Source: CAYRNY01 sp964425755 (GTDB lineage: Bacteria > Chloroflexota > Anaerolineae > Aggregatilineales > Aggregatilineaceae). Taken from it: 64,000 nucleotides of DNA. The translations under genes and the position numbers were made by a program. The DNA is taken from positions 1 to 64,000 of the forward strand of contig CAYRNY010000010.1 in NCBI GenBank assembly GCA_964425755.1, read 5' to 3'. The notes below the pieces were generated by a model that made no database searches, was not told the DNA's origin, and saw only the letters and a program-made list of their open reading frames with translations. Each line of letters begins with the position of its first letter. Within the stretch, counting starts at the first letter, position 1. Below are positions 42,427 to 50,751 of the stretch, in pieces.

Positions 42427-43689
42427 TCACAGCGCGGCGACCGCGTGCTTTCCGACGCGCCGGATCGCGACGATCTGCGCGGCGGTGCGCAGGTCCACGC
42501 CGTAGCGCTCGCTGGCGCGCTCCATCGCATCAAAGGCGTGCAGCAGCACGCGCCAGAGCTGGTTGTAGATATCATCGTCCTGCCAGCGCACGGACTGCAT
42601 CGCCTGCAGCCACTCGAAATACGCCACCGCCACCCCGCCCGCGTTCGCCAGGATGTCCGGGATGATCGTGACGCCGTTGGCGGTCAGGATGTCGTCCGCC
42701 GCCGGGGTGGTCGGGCCGTTGGCGCCTTCGACAAGCAAAAACGCCTGTATTGCTGCGGCGTTTTCGGCAGTGATCTGGTTTTCGGTCGCGCACGGCGCGA
42801 GTACGTCCGTGTCGAGCGCGAGCAGCTCCGGGTTTGTGATCGACCTGGCACGGGGATATCCTGCCAGGCGGTGCTGCGGGCTGGTCGCCGTATAAGCGAG
42901 TAGATCGTTGATGTCCAGGCCCTGTGGCGCGTAGCAGCCGCCGCTGAGATCGCTCACCGCGATCACCTTGTAGCCCGTGTCGTGCGCGAACCGCGCCACC
43001 CATGCCCCCACGTTGCCGAAGCCCTGGATCGCCACGCGGACCCGCGCCGGATCGTGGTAGCCCAGCCGTCGCAGGGCCTCATCCATGATCATCACGACGC
43101 CGCGCCCGGTGGCGTCGGGCCGCAGGCGGGTACCTTCCGCGCCCAGCGGCCCGCCCGTGATGATCGCGGGCGTGGCGTAACCGGTGGTCGGGCTGTAGGT
43201 GTTGGCGATCCAGGTCATCACCTGCGCGTCTGTGCCGGTATCCGTCGCCAGCAGGTCACCGTGTGACCCGGCCTGCGCGCTGATCTCGGTGATGTAACGC
43301 TGTGTCAGGCGTTCGAGTTCGTCCTGGCTCAGCGCGCGCGGATCGCACTCAACGCCTCCTTCCGCGCCGCCGTAAGGCACATTCACCAGCGCGCATTTCC
43401 ACGTCATCCACATCGCCAGCGCCCGCACCGCGTCGATATCGAGGTCGGGCGCGTAGCGAATCCCGCCGCGTGACGGGCCGAGCACCGTGCTGTGATGCAC
43501 GCGGTATCCGTGAAAGGTGCGCACGCTGTTGTCGTCCATCTGCACGGGGAAGTTCACGCGTAGCTCGCGTTTTGGGGTGCGCATTAAGTGTTTTACGTTC
43601 GTCGGAAAATCTAAGTAAGCGACCGCACGGTCATATTGCTGCAGCGCGACGTCGTAGGGGTTGATGTGCTGCGTTGCGTGTGCTCGCAT
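42427..43689 (-). CDS. Glu/Leu/Phe/Val dehydrogenase family protein with altered catalytic lysine
   Basis: A 420-residue protein of the glutamate dehydrogenase type: M-T-W-K-C-A-L-V-N near residue 95, D-T-G-T near 150, A-T-G-R-G-V, and the Rossmann motif Q-G-F-G-N-V-G near 225. The active-site signature G-G-[AG]-K-G-G reads G-G-A-E-G-G: residue 110 is Glu (codon GAA) where the catalytic lysine belongs. The rest of the fold, the first lysine (Lys98) and Asp150 are kept. Unless this is a sequencing error, normal oxidative deamination should be crippled. AAGG lies before the chosen ATG; one three codons upstream is in frame. Substrate would otherwise be glutamate or a branched amino acid. Confidence 0.88.
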   Translation of the reverse strand: MRAHATQHINPYDVALQQYDRAVAYLDFPTNVKHLMRTPKRELRVNFPVQMDDNSVRTFHGYRVHHSTVLGPSRGGIRYAPDLDIDAVRALAMWMTWKCALVNVPYGGAEGGVECDPRALSQDELERLTQRYITEISAQAGSHGDLLATDTGTDAQVMTWIANTYSPTTGYATPAIITGGPLGAEGTRLRPDATGRGVVMIMDEALRRLGYHDPARVRVAIQGFGNVGAWVARFAHDTGYKVIAVSDLSGGCYAPQGLDINDLLAYTATSPQHRLAGYPRARSITNPELLALDTDVLAPCATENQITAENAAAIQAFLLVEGANGPTTPAADDILTANGVTIIPDILANAGGVAVAYFEWLQAMQSVRWQDDDIYNQLWRVLLHAFDAMERASERYGVDLRTAAQIVAIRRVGKHAVAAL

Positions 43690-43896
43690 GAGTACCATCC
43701 TTAAAATCTATCCGGGAAACGGCGAAGAGAGGCACCTTCAATCATCCGCCTGTGCGCCCCCTTCATAGCCAGTATACATGCAAGACCGGCCCCGACCGCT
43801 TAGCCACAATGTCCAAATTGTGCAAATGCACAAAGCCGACCGTGCCAGCGGTCACCACAGGCGCTGTAAGCGGTGGTGCCTCTCACTTATGCGGCG

Positions 43897-44376
43897 TTAG
43901 CCGTCGTCTTCGTTCGTCTCGGTGCCCTCTGGCGCGACGACGGTGAACGTCAGCGTTTCTTTGCCCTCGTCGTTGATCGTCACCTCGACCGTCCACTCAC
44001 CGGCGGGCCAGCTCGCCCCATTGCGCGAGGCTTCCCAGTCCAGCCCCAGCACGACCTGGCCGACGGTGGAATCCGCTTCGAGCGTGTTGGTCGCGTAGGT
44101 GCTGCCATCCGGCCCGGTGAACGTCGCGCCGACTTCGAGTTTGCGGCGGTGCGGGTTGAGCACGACGACTACGTTCAGGTCGTCATCGTGGCGCAGGACG
44201 TCGGTTCTGGTCAGGTCCTGGGGGTGGGTGCCGTCCCCGGCGGCCAGGTACGCCTCGTCGATCATCGCTTCGGTGCCACCGCAGGCGGCCAGCAGCAGCC
44301 CCAACCCCAGCGCCACGAGCACCAATATCCGCCGCGCAAACGGCGGGTAGTCGGATTCGGGTATTGCGCGGTTCAT
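43897..44376 (-). CDS. FixH-like or Ig-like lipoprotein
   Basis: A 159-residue secreted lipoprotein. The signal covers about residues 14-32 and ends in L-L-L-A-A-C. The mature 125 residues are beta-rich with V-V-V-V-L-N-P-H-R, G-A-T-F-T-G-P-D-G and W-P-A-G-E-W-T-V-E-V-T-I, resembling an Ig-like or FixH-type sandwich. GAGGAG precedes the ATG. The target is unknown. It lies alone upstream of the GDH-like gene on the same strand, with a 207-base gap, so cotranscription is uncertain. Confidence 0.75.
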   Translation of the reverse strand: MNRAIPESDYPPFARRILVLVALGLGLLLAACGGTEAMIDEAYLAAGDGTHPQDLTRTDVLRHDDDLNVVVVLNPHRRKLEVGATFTGPDGSTYATNTLEADSTVGQVVLGLDWEASRNGASWPAGEWTVEVTINDEGKETLTFTVVAPEGTETNEDDG

Positions 44377-44713
44377 ACGTCGTCACTCCTCGGTTGAAAT
44401 AACACGATCCGCGATTCCACACATAAGATACACCGCTGCTCAAACGTTTCATCATACCCTAAATCAGGCAGAAACGACACTGCCAATCAGCGTTCAAGTT
44501 TCAGCGGGCGGTGTCTCTGGCACAGCCGCCGGTTTTGACCCGGTGGCGTGTTCGGTGTTGTTCGGTTTCGTTATGTAACGTTTGCTTACTATGTTGGTGG
44601 AAGGTGCAAACAGAATTTACACTTTTTAAAAAAATTCTACAATAAAAATGTTTACAATATTGGTTGATGTATTTATACTGGGTTGAAATTCCCCTAGTTA
44701 AAGGAGTGAGCAA
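44377..44713. other. AT-rich intergenic region with promoter
   Basis: About 340 bases. A GCCGCCGG/CCGGTGGC hairpin lies near 44525-44548, and the strong plus-strand promoter at 44651-44679 follows. The last 130 bases are unusually AT-rich. No gene is seen. Confidence 0.5.
44651..44679 (+). promoter_or_regulatory. Near-consensus promoter of the V4R-like gene
   Basis: TTTACA (44651-44656) and TATACT (44674-44679) are separated by exactly 17 bases, 34 bases before the ATG at 44714. AAGGAGTG is the ribosome site. This is one of the best promoters in the window. Confidence 0.75.
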
Positions 44714-45250
44714 ATGGAGAAGTTAATCGCCATACACCCCGATGCTGTCGTGCTCGGCCAGTCGATGCTGGCCTTTGTCGAGTGTTCGGCACGTGATGAA
44801 ATCTGGGACGTGTTGGAGGCGCACGGGTTGCACGAGATTGACCCTGACCAGTGGTACTCGCAGCAGGCGTGGCTGGACGTGCTGCGCGACGTGATGCACC
44901 AGGGAAACGCGATGTTCAACCTCGTTTCGATCGGTATGAAGCTGTCCGAAAAGTTCCCCATGCCCCCCGAAATCAACACGATTGGTGACGCGCTGGCGGC
45001 GCTGGATGACATTTTTCGCATGAGCAATCCGGACGCCGAGCCGGGCATCATGCAGGTTGAGATGGTGGAACCCCGCCATGTTCGCGTCCTGTCTATGACA
45101 CCCTACCCGGACGATTTTGAATACGGCGTGATTTACGGCCTGGCGCGCCAGTATCTCCCGCCAGGCGGCGACCTGGTCGTCCGGCATGTTGACGATGCGC
45201 CGTGCCGCAAAGACGGTGAGGATAGCTGCACGTACGATATCCGCTGGTAA
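44714..45250 (+). CDS. V4R/heme-NO-binding-like small sensor protein
   Basis: A 178-residue soluble protein ending in a Cys-containing tail (P-C-R-K-D-G-E-D-S-C-T-Y-D-I-R-W). This ending closely resembles V4R/4-vinyl-reductase-type small-molecule-binding domains and the HNOB-like fold. Preceding segments include V-R-V-L-S-M-T-P-Y-P-D-D-F-E-Y-G-V-I-Y-G-L. The N-terminal half is helical with several Met residues. Ligand unknown: hydrocarbon, heme or metal are all possible. It is a monocistronic unit with a strong promoter and a strong terminator, consistent with a highly expressed stand-alone protein. Confidence 0.6.
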   Translation: MEKLIAIHPDAVVLGQSMLAFVECSARDEIWDVLEAHGLHEIDPDQWYSQQAWLDVLRDVMHQGNAMFNLVSIGMKLSEKFPMPPEINTIGDALAALDDIFRMSNPDAEPGIMQVEMVEPRHVRVLSMTPYPDDFEYGVIYGLARQYLPPGGDLVVRHVDDAPCRKDGEDSCTYDIRW

Positions 45251-45283
45251 GTGCGTGCCGCACCCTGCAAGCTGAACCGGCTC

Positions 45284-45308
45284 CCCGCGTCCGCGACGCG
45301 GGTTTTTT
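45284..45308 (+). terminator. Strong rho-independent terminator
   Basis: CCCGCGTC (45284-45291), loop CGC and GACGCGGG (45295-45302) form a perfect eight-bp stem followed by TTTTTT. Confidence 0.85.
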
Positions 45309-45422
45309 GTGGTGGGGCGGCCCGTCGTGCGGGCAGTGACGCCGCGTGTCAAACTTGCGCGCCTGCATCGCCGGGTTACAATGCACTCACCGGACGTTAC
45401 GATCCAGGAGCGCGCGCACCCT

Positions 45423-47453
45423 ATGTTTGACCTGTTCCCATCCCGTAGTCCCCGCCTGACCGTTCACCTGCTGCCCCATGCGGAGGGTCTGACCGTCCGC
45501 GCGACAGATCCCGCCGGGCACAGCGCGGAGGCGCACACCGTGTTGCAGCGTGCCGAGGACGTGTTACGCATGGCGAGCCAGCCGGGATTCCACGAGGACG
45601 TGGGACGCGGGTTGTTTCGCACGCTGCTGCCCGGCGAGCTGGACGAGCTGTACCGCGCGGCCTACACGCAAGCGACCGTTTCCGGCGCGCGGCTGGCGCT
45701 CGACCTGCACTTCGACGGCTCGCTGGTGCGGCTGGCACGCTATCCCTGGGAGCTGCTGCACGATGGCACGCGTTTTTTGCTGCGTGGCGGCACGGTGTCG
45801 CTCACGCGCGTGTTTGGGTTTCCCGCGCCGGTCCCGCCGTATGAGCCGCGCGGCCCGCTGGAGATCCTGACCGCTGCCCCACAGCCGGACGGCCAGCCCG
45901 CGTTGGCTCCCGTTGCTGGTGCGCTCGCCGAGGCGCTGGACGACGCGTTGCGGGCGGACGTGGTCGATGTGGGGCAGTTGTTCCCCGCCACGTGGGACGC
46001 GCTGCTGGAATGGCTTTTCAGCGGCGGGCCGGACGTGCTGCACTTCGAGGGGCATGGCGATTTCACACGCACCGGGCGGCTGTTCTTCGAGGACGCGCGC
46101 GGCGGTGTGGACGCGGTCGCAGCAGAGGATATCGGCGCGGCGTTCTACAGTACGGCGCTGCGCATGGTCGCGCTGAGCGCGAGCGAGGCGTCCGGCGCAG
46201 GTGCGGAATCGGCGCTGAGCAGCATCGCGCCGGTATTGGTCGCGGCGGGGGTCCCGGTGGTGGTCGCGACGCAATATACCCTGCCGCAGGCCGAGGCGAC
46301 TCGCTTCTGGCGCGTGCTCTATGCCGCGCTGCTGGCCGGGGAAGACGTGGAGTCGGCGGTTGCGGCGGGCCGGCACGCGTTGCGCCGCACACCGCATTGG
46401 CACGCGATCGCGCTGTACCGCCGCGCCGTGCACGGGCCTGCGCCCGACGCTGCGCCGGTTCCCGCGTGTGTGGATACTGCCGCGCCGAAATTCACGCTGA
46501 CCGGGTGGACGGTCCGCGCCGGGGTGTGGCTGCGTCCGGTGGATGCGCCCGCGACGGATGCCGGCACGGTCGCGCATGTGATCGGCGCGCCGCTGGCCTC
46601 TGACGCGCAACCGGCAGCTACCGCTGCGCCTGCAGCGGGGGACGCGCCGCTGTTCGTGGCCCGGCCCGGCCCCGTGACGGTACGCATCGCCGCGCCGGGC
46701 TGCGAGGTGCATCACGCTGCCGAGCGCGTCTTACCGTTCGTCCGGGAAGGGTCGCCGGTGCCGGTGTGGTTCGCCGTGACGCCGCGCGAACCCGGCGTTC
46801 GTGCGTTGACCTTCACGCTGCAACAGGAGGATCGCACGCTGGCGGCGGTCACGCACCTGCTGCGCGTGGACCCGCCGGATGACGCGGTGTATGGAGAGGA
46901 CGAGGTCGCGCTGCTGCAATCACACGGGTGCGGGCGCGCCCGCGCAGCAGCGCCTGCGGCGTCCGGCGCGCTGGGAGCCGCCTCACGCGAACCCGACCGC
47001 AGCGAAGGGGCGGCTGATGCTGCCGGGCGGGATACGCGCGAAAGCCGTGATCGGCCCGCACCGGGCGCAGGTGCCACGCCGCGCCACTCGCCGCGTGAAG
47101 CTGCGCCATTCGACGAGGCGCTGGACGGCGTGCAGGATATGTTGCAGGCCGGGCTGCCCCCTGATGGCGATGACGATCCGCTGGTCCATGCCCCGGTCGC
47201 GTCGCTGCGCCGCCTGGACGACCGCAGTGGGGCATTGCTCGATGCGCTGCCCGAAACCGAGTCGCTGCGCGCGCTGGCCGCACGGGGACCGTTGCCCGCT
47301 GCCGGGACGCCGGAGTCCGCGCCCGGCCCGGCGCAGTCCCCGGCGATGCACCATGCTGCGCCGCCGGTGGACGACGCGCGCCCTCAGCGCTGGTGGTTGT
47401 TGCTCGTGGCGGCGATCCTGATGGGACTCGTGTTCGTGCTGCTGGTGACCTGA
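45423..47453 (+). CDS. CHAT-fold protein with C-terminal membrane anchor and missing catalytic Cys
   Basis: A 676-residue protein. Residues about 5-340 carry a caspase-HetF-associated (CHAT) fold: an N-terminal beta-rich part (W-E-L-L-H-D-G-T near 115), the catalytic His in L-H-F-E-G-H-G-D (His211), and the block where the Cys is expected. That block reads V-A-L-S-A-S-E-A-S, with Ser254 at the Cys position. V-L-V-A-A-G-V-P-V-V-V-A-T-Q-Y follows, as in true CHAT proteins. A second beta-rich region (about 355-500), an Ala/Pro-rich linker and one terminal transmembrane helix (L-L-L-V-A-A-I-L-M-G-L) complete it. Protease activity should be lost. AGGAG lies before the ATG at 45423. The partner is unknown. 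Confidence 0.75.
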   Translation: MFDLFPSRSPRLTVHLLPHAEGLTVRATDPAGHSAEAHTVLQRAEDVLRMASQPGFHEDVGRGLFRTLLPGELDELYRAAYTQATVSGARLALDLHFDGSLVRLARYPWELLHDGTRFLLRGGTVSLTRVFGFPAPVPPYEPRGPLEILTAAPQPDGQPALAPVAGALAEALDDALRADVVDVGQLFPATWDALLEWLFSGGPDVLHFEGHGDFTRTGRLFFEDARGGVDAVAAEDIGAAFYSTALRMVALSASEASGAGAESALSSIAPVLVAAGVPVVVATQYTLPQAEATRFWRVLYAALLAGEDVESAVAAGRHALRRTPHWHAIALYRRAVHGPAPDAAPVPACVDTAAPKFTLTGWTVRAGVWLRPVDAPATDAGTVAHVIGAPLASDAQPAATAAPAAGDAPLFVARPGPVTVRIAAPGCEVHHAAERVLPFVREGSPVPVWFAVTPREPGVRALTFTLQQEDRTLAAVTHLLRVDPPDDAVYGEDEVALLQSHGCGRARAAAPAASGALGAASREPDRSEGAADAAGRDTRESRDRPAPGAGATPRHSPREAAPFDEALDGVQDMLQAGLPPDGDDDPLVHAPVASLRRLDDRSGALLDALPETESLRALAARGPLPAAGTPESAPGPAQSPAMHHAAPPVDDARPQRWWLLLVAAILMGLVFVLLVT

Positions 47454-47473
47454 CCGGTGCCGTGATCACATCA

Positions 47474-47501
47474 ACGGGCGGCCCGTTGCGGAGCCGCCCG
47501 T
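47474..47501. terminator. Bidirectional hairpin between convergent genes
   Basis: ACGGGCGGC (47474-47482) and GCCGCCCGT (47493-47501) form a perfect nine-bp stem between the CHAT gene and the TadG-like gene. There is no T-tract. Confidence 0.4.
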
Positions 47502-47602
47502 CATTATGTGGGTAGGGAGCGTGCGTACCGGGGAGGAAGACACACGCCCACCCCCATCTGGTATGGTTTCTCAGGGGATGGTTGAGTGAGCGCCGTGCAG
47601 CG

Positions 47603-48997
47603 TCACTCGGCCATCCAGATCGCGGGAACGGTCTTGGTTTCGCCTTTGGGATCGCATTCGATGCTTTGTGCCGAACCGCTGAGATTGATCGAATGCCCCA
47701 CGAGGCAGCCGCGTGTCGTCGTGTTGCTGGACGCGCTCATTTCGATCTGCCCGTAGGGTGCGAACATGTTGCCGACCCACTCGTTTTCGCTGCCGGAGAA
47801 CTTGATCACTTTGGCGCTGCACTGGTTGTCCCCGGCGACGCTGAAAGCCAGCAGGTCGTCAGTGTAGGCTGTCACGTGCGTGCTGGAGTTGCTGAACTGG
47901 ATCGAGCCTTCCGCCACGAGCGTGATGTTCCCGTGCACGCCGCTGACGCCGGAGATGTCGATGTTGCACTCCGAGTAGTATATGCCGTCGCTCAGCGTGG
48001 TGCCGTTGAGGATTCCGTTCGCCGTCAGCCAATTGACATCCATCGAGTCGTTCTTGTTCTTGCACTCGGTGTAGGCGTAGTAATTCCCGGTTGCCGCTGC
48101 CGCCTGCGCGATGCTGCCATCGGGCCGGTAGTCGGCGATATCGTGTTCCAGCGGGTAGTCGATCACTTCATCGACCTGGTATGGGTTATCCCAGGGGTAT
48201 ACCTGGTCATCCTCGATCATATCGGTGAAGCAGGAGATATCGCACGCGCCGGAGACGGTGTACTGGTTGTTGTTCGCCACGTCGTCCTCGGTCAGGAACG
48301 TGATCTTGCCATCTGGGATTTTGAGGTCGCCGACGTAGCTCACCGGGCCGACAACCGTCGCCCCGCCGCCACTGGCACCGGAGTGGATGTCGTGGTTGCT
48401 GTGGATGCCGCCGGTAATGTAGTTGCTGCTGCCGGTGAAGTCCACCGTATTGGGGCAGCTTGCCGAGCCGGACCACAACGCGCGCAGCCCGTCTTTGACC
48501 AGCCCGTACGTGATGTCCGGGTTGCAGGTCACCACGCTGTAGCTCATGGCTTCCAGCGGGCCTTCCAGCACCAGGCTGGTGAACGACGGCGGAATCTGGC
48601 TGGTCACCGCGACCTCGACAAAGCAGCCCTGGCATTCCGGCGGGATCTCGAACTTGGCGTGGACCGGCGGGCTGAGCACCTCGACCGTGTCTTGCGGGCG
48701 GTCGTTGCTGAACCCGTTGGCCGCGACCGCTTTAATCGCGGCTGCTTCGTAATCGCGCAGCGTGCACATCGCGCGGGCGGCGGCCAGGCCCCCGGAATCG
48801 GCGGCGGTTTGCGTGTCGCGTTTGAGGAAGTACAAGCGCCCGCCGTCAATCGCCAGGCCGACGAAGGCCAGCAGCACAAACGCGGTGATGGCGATCAGCA
48901 CGATCGCCTGTCCCTGTTGGTCGAGCAGGTCGCTCCCGGTCTGGGTGAAGCGTCCCAGGCGTTTAATGTGTCTAAGAAGGCTGTTGATCAACCGCAT
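47603..48997 (-). CDS. TadG-like secreted pilin-associated protein
   Basis: A 464-residue protein. The N-terminal region has a short basic leader, then Q-G-Q-A-I-V-L-I-A-I-T-A-F and a hydrophobic helix (residues 30-50). D-G-G-R-L-Y-F-L-K-R-D-T-Q-T-A-A-D-S-G-G-L-A-A-A-R-A follows, the Flp/TadE-TadG N-terminal signature. The extracellular remainder is Asn/Ser/Gly rich with many Cys, and contains beta-helix-like motifs such as I-T-G-G-I-H-S-N-H-D-I-H-S-G and D-G-I-Y-Y-S-E-C. It is probably an exported, surface-anchored protein handled by a Tad-type system. GGGGAGGA precedes the start. No tadABC genes are in the window. It is downstream of the TadE-like gene, 21 bases away. Confidence 0.82.
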   Translation of the reverse strand: MRLINSLLRHIKRLGRFTQTGSDLLDQQGQAIVLIAITAFVLLAFVGLAIDGGRLYFLKRDTQTAADSGGLAAARAMCTLRDYEAAAIKAVAANGFSNDRPQDTVEVLSPPVHAKFEIPPECQGCFVEVAVTSQIPPSFTSLVLEGPLEAMSYSVVTCNPDITYGLVKDGLRALWSGSASCPNTVDFTGSSNYITGGIHSNHDIHSGASGGGATVVGPVSYVGDLKIPDGKITFLTEDDVANNNQYTVSGACDISCFTDMIEDDQVYPWDNPYQVDEVIDYPLEHDIADYRPDGSIAQAAAATGNYYAYTECKNKNDSMDVNWLTANGILNGTTLSDGIYYSECNIDISGVSGVHGNITLVAEGSIQFSNSSTHVTAYTDDLLAFSVAGDNQCSAKVIKFSGSENEWVGNMFAPYGQIEMSASSNTTTRGCLVGHSINLSGSAQSIECDPKGETKTVPAIWMAE

Positions 48998-49018
48998 GAG
49001 ATGGGTCCTCCCCGTTAA

Positions 49019-50446
49019 TTACGGCTGGTATCCGATTGTAAACTGTACGGCGCCGCCATCCGTCAGGTCGACGGTGATCGGTGGCATCGGTGACACCATC
49101 GAGTGGCACAGGCCATCGTCGGTGGATGTGTAGGCAGTGTAGTTTAGCCCAGGGGGCAGTTGCATTGTGTACGTGTCCGGCTCAAGCCCGCCAAATGCGA
49201 AGAAGCCGTCGGCCTCGGTAATGGCGATGTGCGAGCTGGATGTGCCGGTTAGCGACACCTGCTGGCCGGAAATGCCGGCGCCGAAGTCCTGGCAATCACC
49301 GAGCGTGTTCAGGTCTTGCTGGATGTAGCCGGAGACGGACGTCGTTTCCAGCAGCGTGCATTCCACCGCCGCGATGTTGGAAGGCGGACCAACGCGCTGT
49401 TCGCCGCCGATGGCGTTGATCGCCACGATGTAATACGAGCGAGCGCCGGGCAGCGGGATCGTGTCGCAGTCGACACAGGTCGTGTCGAATAGGTCCTTGT
49501 CAAGCACTTCGACGACCGAATCGTCGGCGGCGTTGCGGATCTCCGCGCGGGTGGGAGGGCTGCCATCGCCCCAATTCCAGCTAAACGACACGTTGCCGGT
49601 GAGGCAGTCCTTGGTGGCGGTGAAGTTCGTCGGGGCGCTGGGTTCCTTGATGCAATAGGCACAGGTGACGTCGGACTCCGGCCCGGGGACTGAATAGGAA
49701 TAGGCGACGGCGTAGTAGCAGCGGTAGCCCAGGTCCGGGTCGATGAAGTCGCAATCATCATTGCAGTACGCGTTCATCGCCGGGTCGACGGTAAAGAGCA
49801 ACGAGCCGGAATCCGCCTTATGTATATCGACCTTGGTCGGGCGCGGCGACATCGGCGTCCAGGTGAATTCCACTTCACCTGTGACGCACTCGCCGTTTTC
49901 GTCGACGACCGGCATGGCCGTGAAGTTTTCCGGTTTGGCCGGTGGGTCCGGCGGTGTGGTCTCCGGGTCATAGGCGACGGAGATCATCTTCACGATGCTG
50001 CGCTGGCCGTTGAAGTCCATCGTAAGCTGGTCAAACGGCAGGAAGAACGGGTCGATCCGCGCGACCAGGTTCATCTGCAGCATGTCCCCGTTCGACAGCA
50101 AATCGTTGGTGACCGTGTTGCAGGTGTAAGGGCCGCCTGAACCGTCCGCTTTGACGTATTGGATATCGACGGTGTGCGTGGTCGCGAAAAACGAGCGCCC
50201 GGCGCGGTCACGCATTTCGTCGCAGTTCAGATACGGGTGCGGGTCATCGACATAGCCGATCAACTGGGCATAACGCAGCGCAGTGCGCAGCGAATTCTGG
50301 GCCTGCGAGTACGAGAACAGCACGACCGAAAAGTCGATCAGGCCCATGATGAACAGCAGCAAAATCGGCAAGGTCAGCGCGAACTCGACAAGCGCTTGCC
50401 CGTCTTCTCGTTCAGTCCGTTTGCCGGGTATCAAATGGGACCGCAT
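49019..50446 (-). CDS. TadE-like protein fused to fibronectin-like and carboxypeptidase-regulatory-like domains
   Basis: A 475-residue protein. Residues 14-50 carry the TadE motif G-Q-A-L-V-E-F-A-L-T-L-P-I-L-L-L-F with one transmembrane helix. The rest is an extracellular array: two fibronectin III-like modules (F-T-W-T-P-M-S-P near 197 and F-S-W-N-W-G-D-G near 295). Each has an internal cysteine cluster (C-N-D-D-C-D-F, C-A-Y-C, C-V-D-C-D-T). A final SdrD/carboxypeptidase-regulatory-like module holds S-V-S-G-Y-I-Q-Q, A-D-G-F-F-A-F-G-G and Y-T-M-Q-L-P-P-G. TadE proteins are normally short pilus assembly factors, so this multi-domain form is unusual. GGAGAGG sits before the ATG. It is first in the two-gene unit with the TadG-like gene. 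Confidence 0.82.
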   Translation of the reverse strand: MRSHLIPGKRTEREDGQALVEFALTLPILLLFIMGLIDFSVVLFSYSQAQNSLRTALRYAQLIGYVDDPHPYLNCDEMRDRAGRSFFATTHTVDIQYVKADGSGGPYTCNTVTNDLLSNGDMLQMNLVARIDPFFLPFDQLTMDFNGQRSIVKMISVAYDPETTPPDPPAKPENFTAMPVVDENGECVTGEVEFTWTPMSPRPTKVDIHKADSGSLLFTVDPAMNAYCNDDCDFIDPDLGYRCYYAVAYSYSVPGPESDVTCAYCIKEPSAPTNFTATKDCLTGNVSFSWNWGDGSPPTRAEIRNAADDSVVEVLDKDLFDTTCVDCDTIPLPGARSYYIVAINAIGGEQRVGPPSNIAAVECTLLETTSVSGYIQQDLNTLGDCQDFGAGISGQQVSLTGTSSSHIAITEADGFFAFGGLEPDTYTMQLPPGLNYTAYTSTDDGLCHSMVSPMPPITVDLTDGGAVQFTIGYQP

Positions 50447-50751
50447 TGTTCATCCTCTCCGCGCGCTACACAGCGTTTCGTCGTGCTACAAGCGTTAGGC
50501 ATAAGCACTCGGTAAGTAAAGCAACACAGGGCAGGCGTCGCTATGACTCTGAACCGGACGCGCATCCGGCGATCTGCCCCCGTTCGCTATTGCAATGATA
50601 GCATGCGCCAGTTCCGAAAAACGTAAATTTGTGTTAATAAAAACCGCTCTGCTATTGGCTTTCTGTCTGGAATTGTCAAGAAACAGTTAAAGCAGCGGTA
50701 ATATGGGCGTGGCACGCGCAGAAGAACGCTGCGTCAGGGGGCGGCAGCCGC
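50447..50751. other. Intergenic region with minus-strand promoter
   Basis: About 305 bases, AT-rich between 50620 and 50690. An extended -10 for the Tad genes is seen at 50595-50603. No gene is supported. Confidence 0.4.
50595..50603 (-). promoter_or_regulatory. Candidate extended -10 for the TadE/TadG genes
   Basis: Read on the minus strand, TGCTATCAT gives an extended -10 about 150 bases before the TadE-like start. A TTGACA further upstream (50677-50672) lacks a matched -10. Confidence 0.35.
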
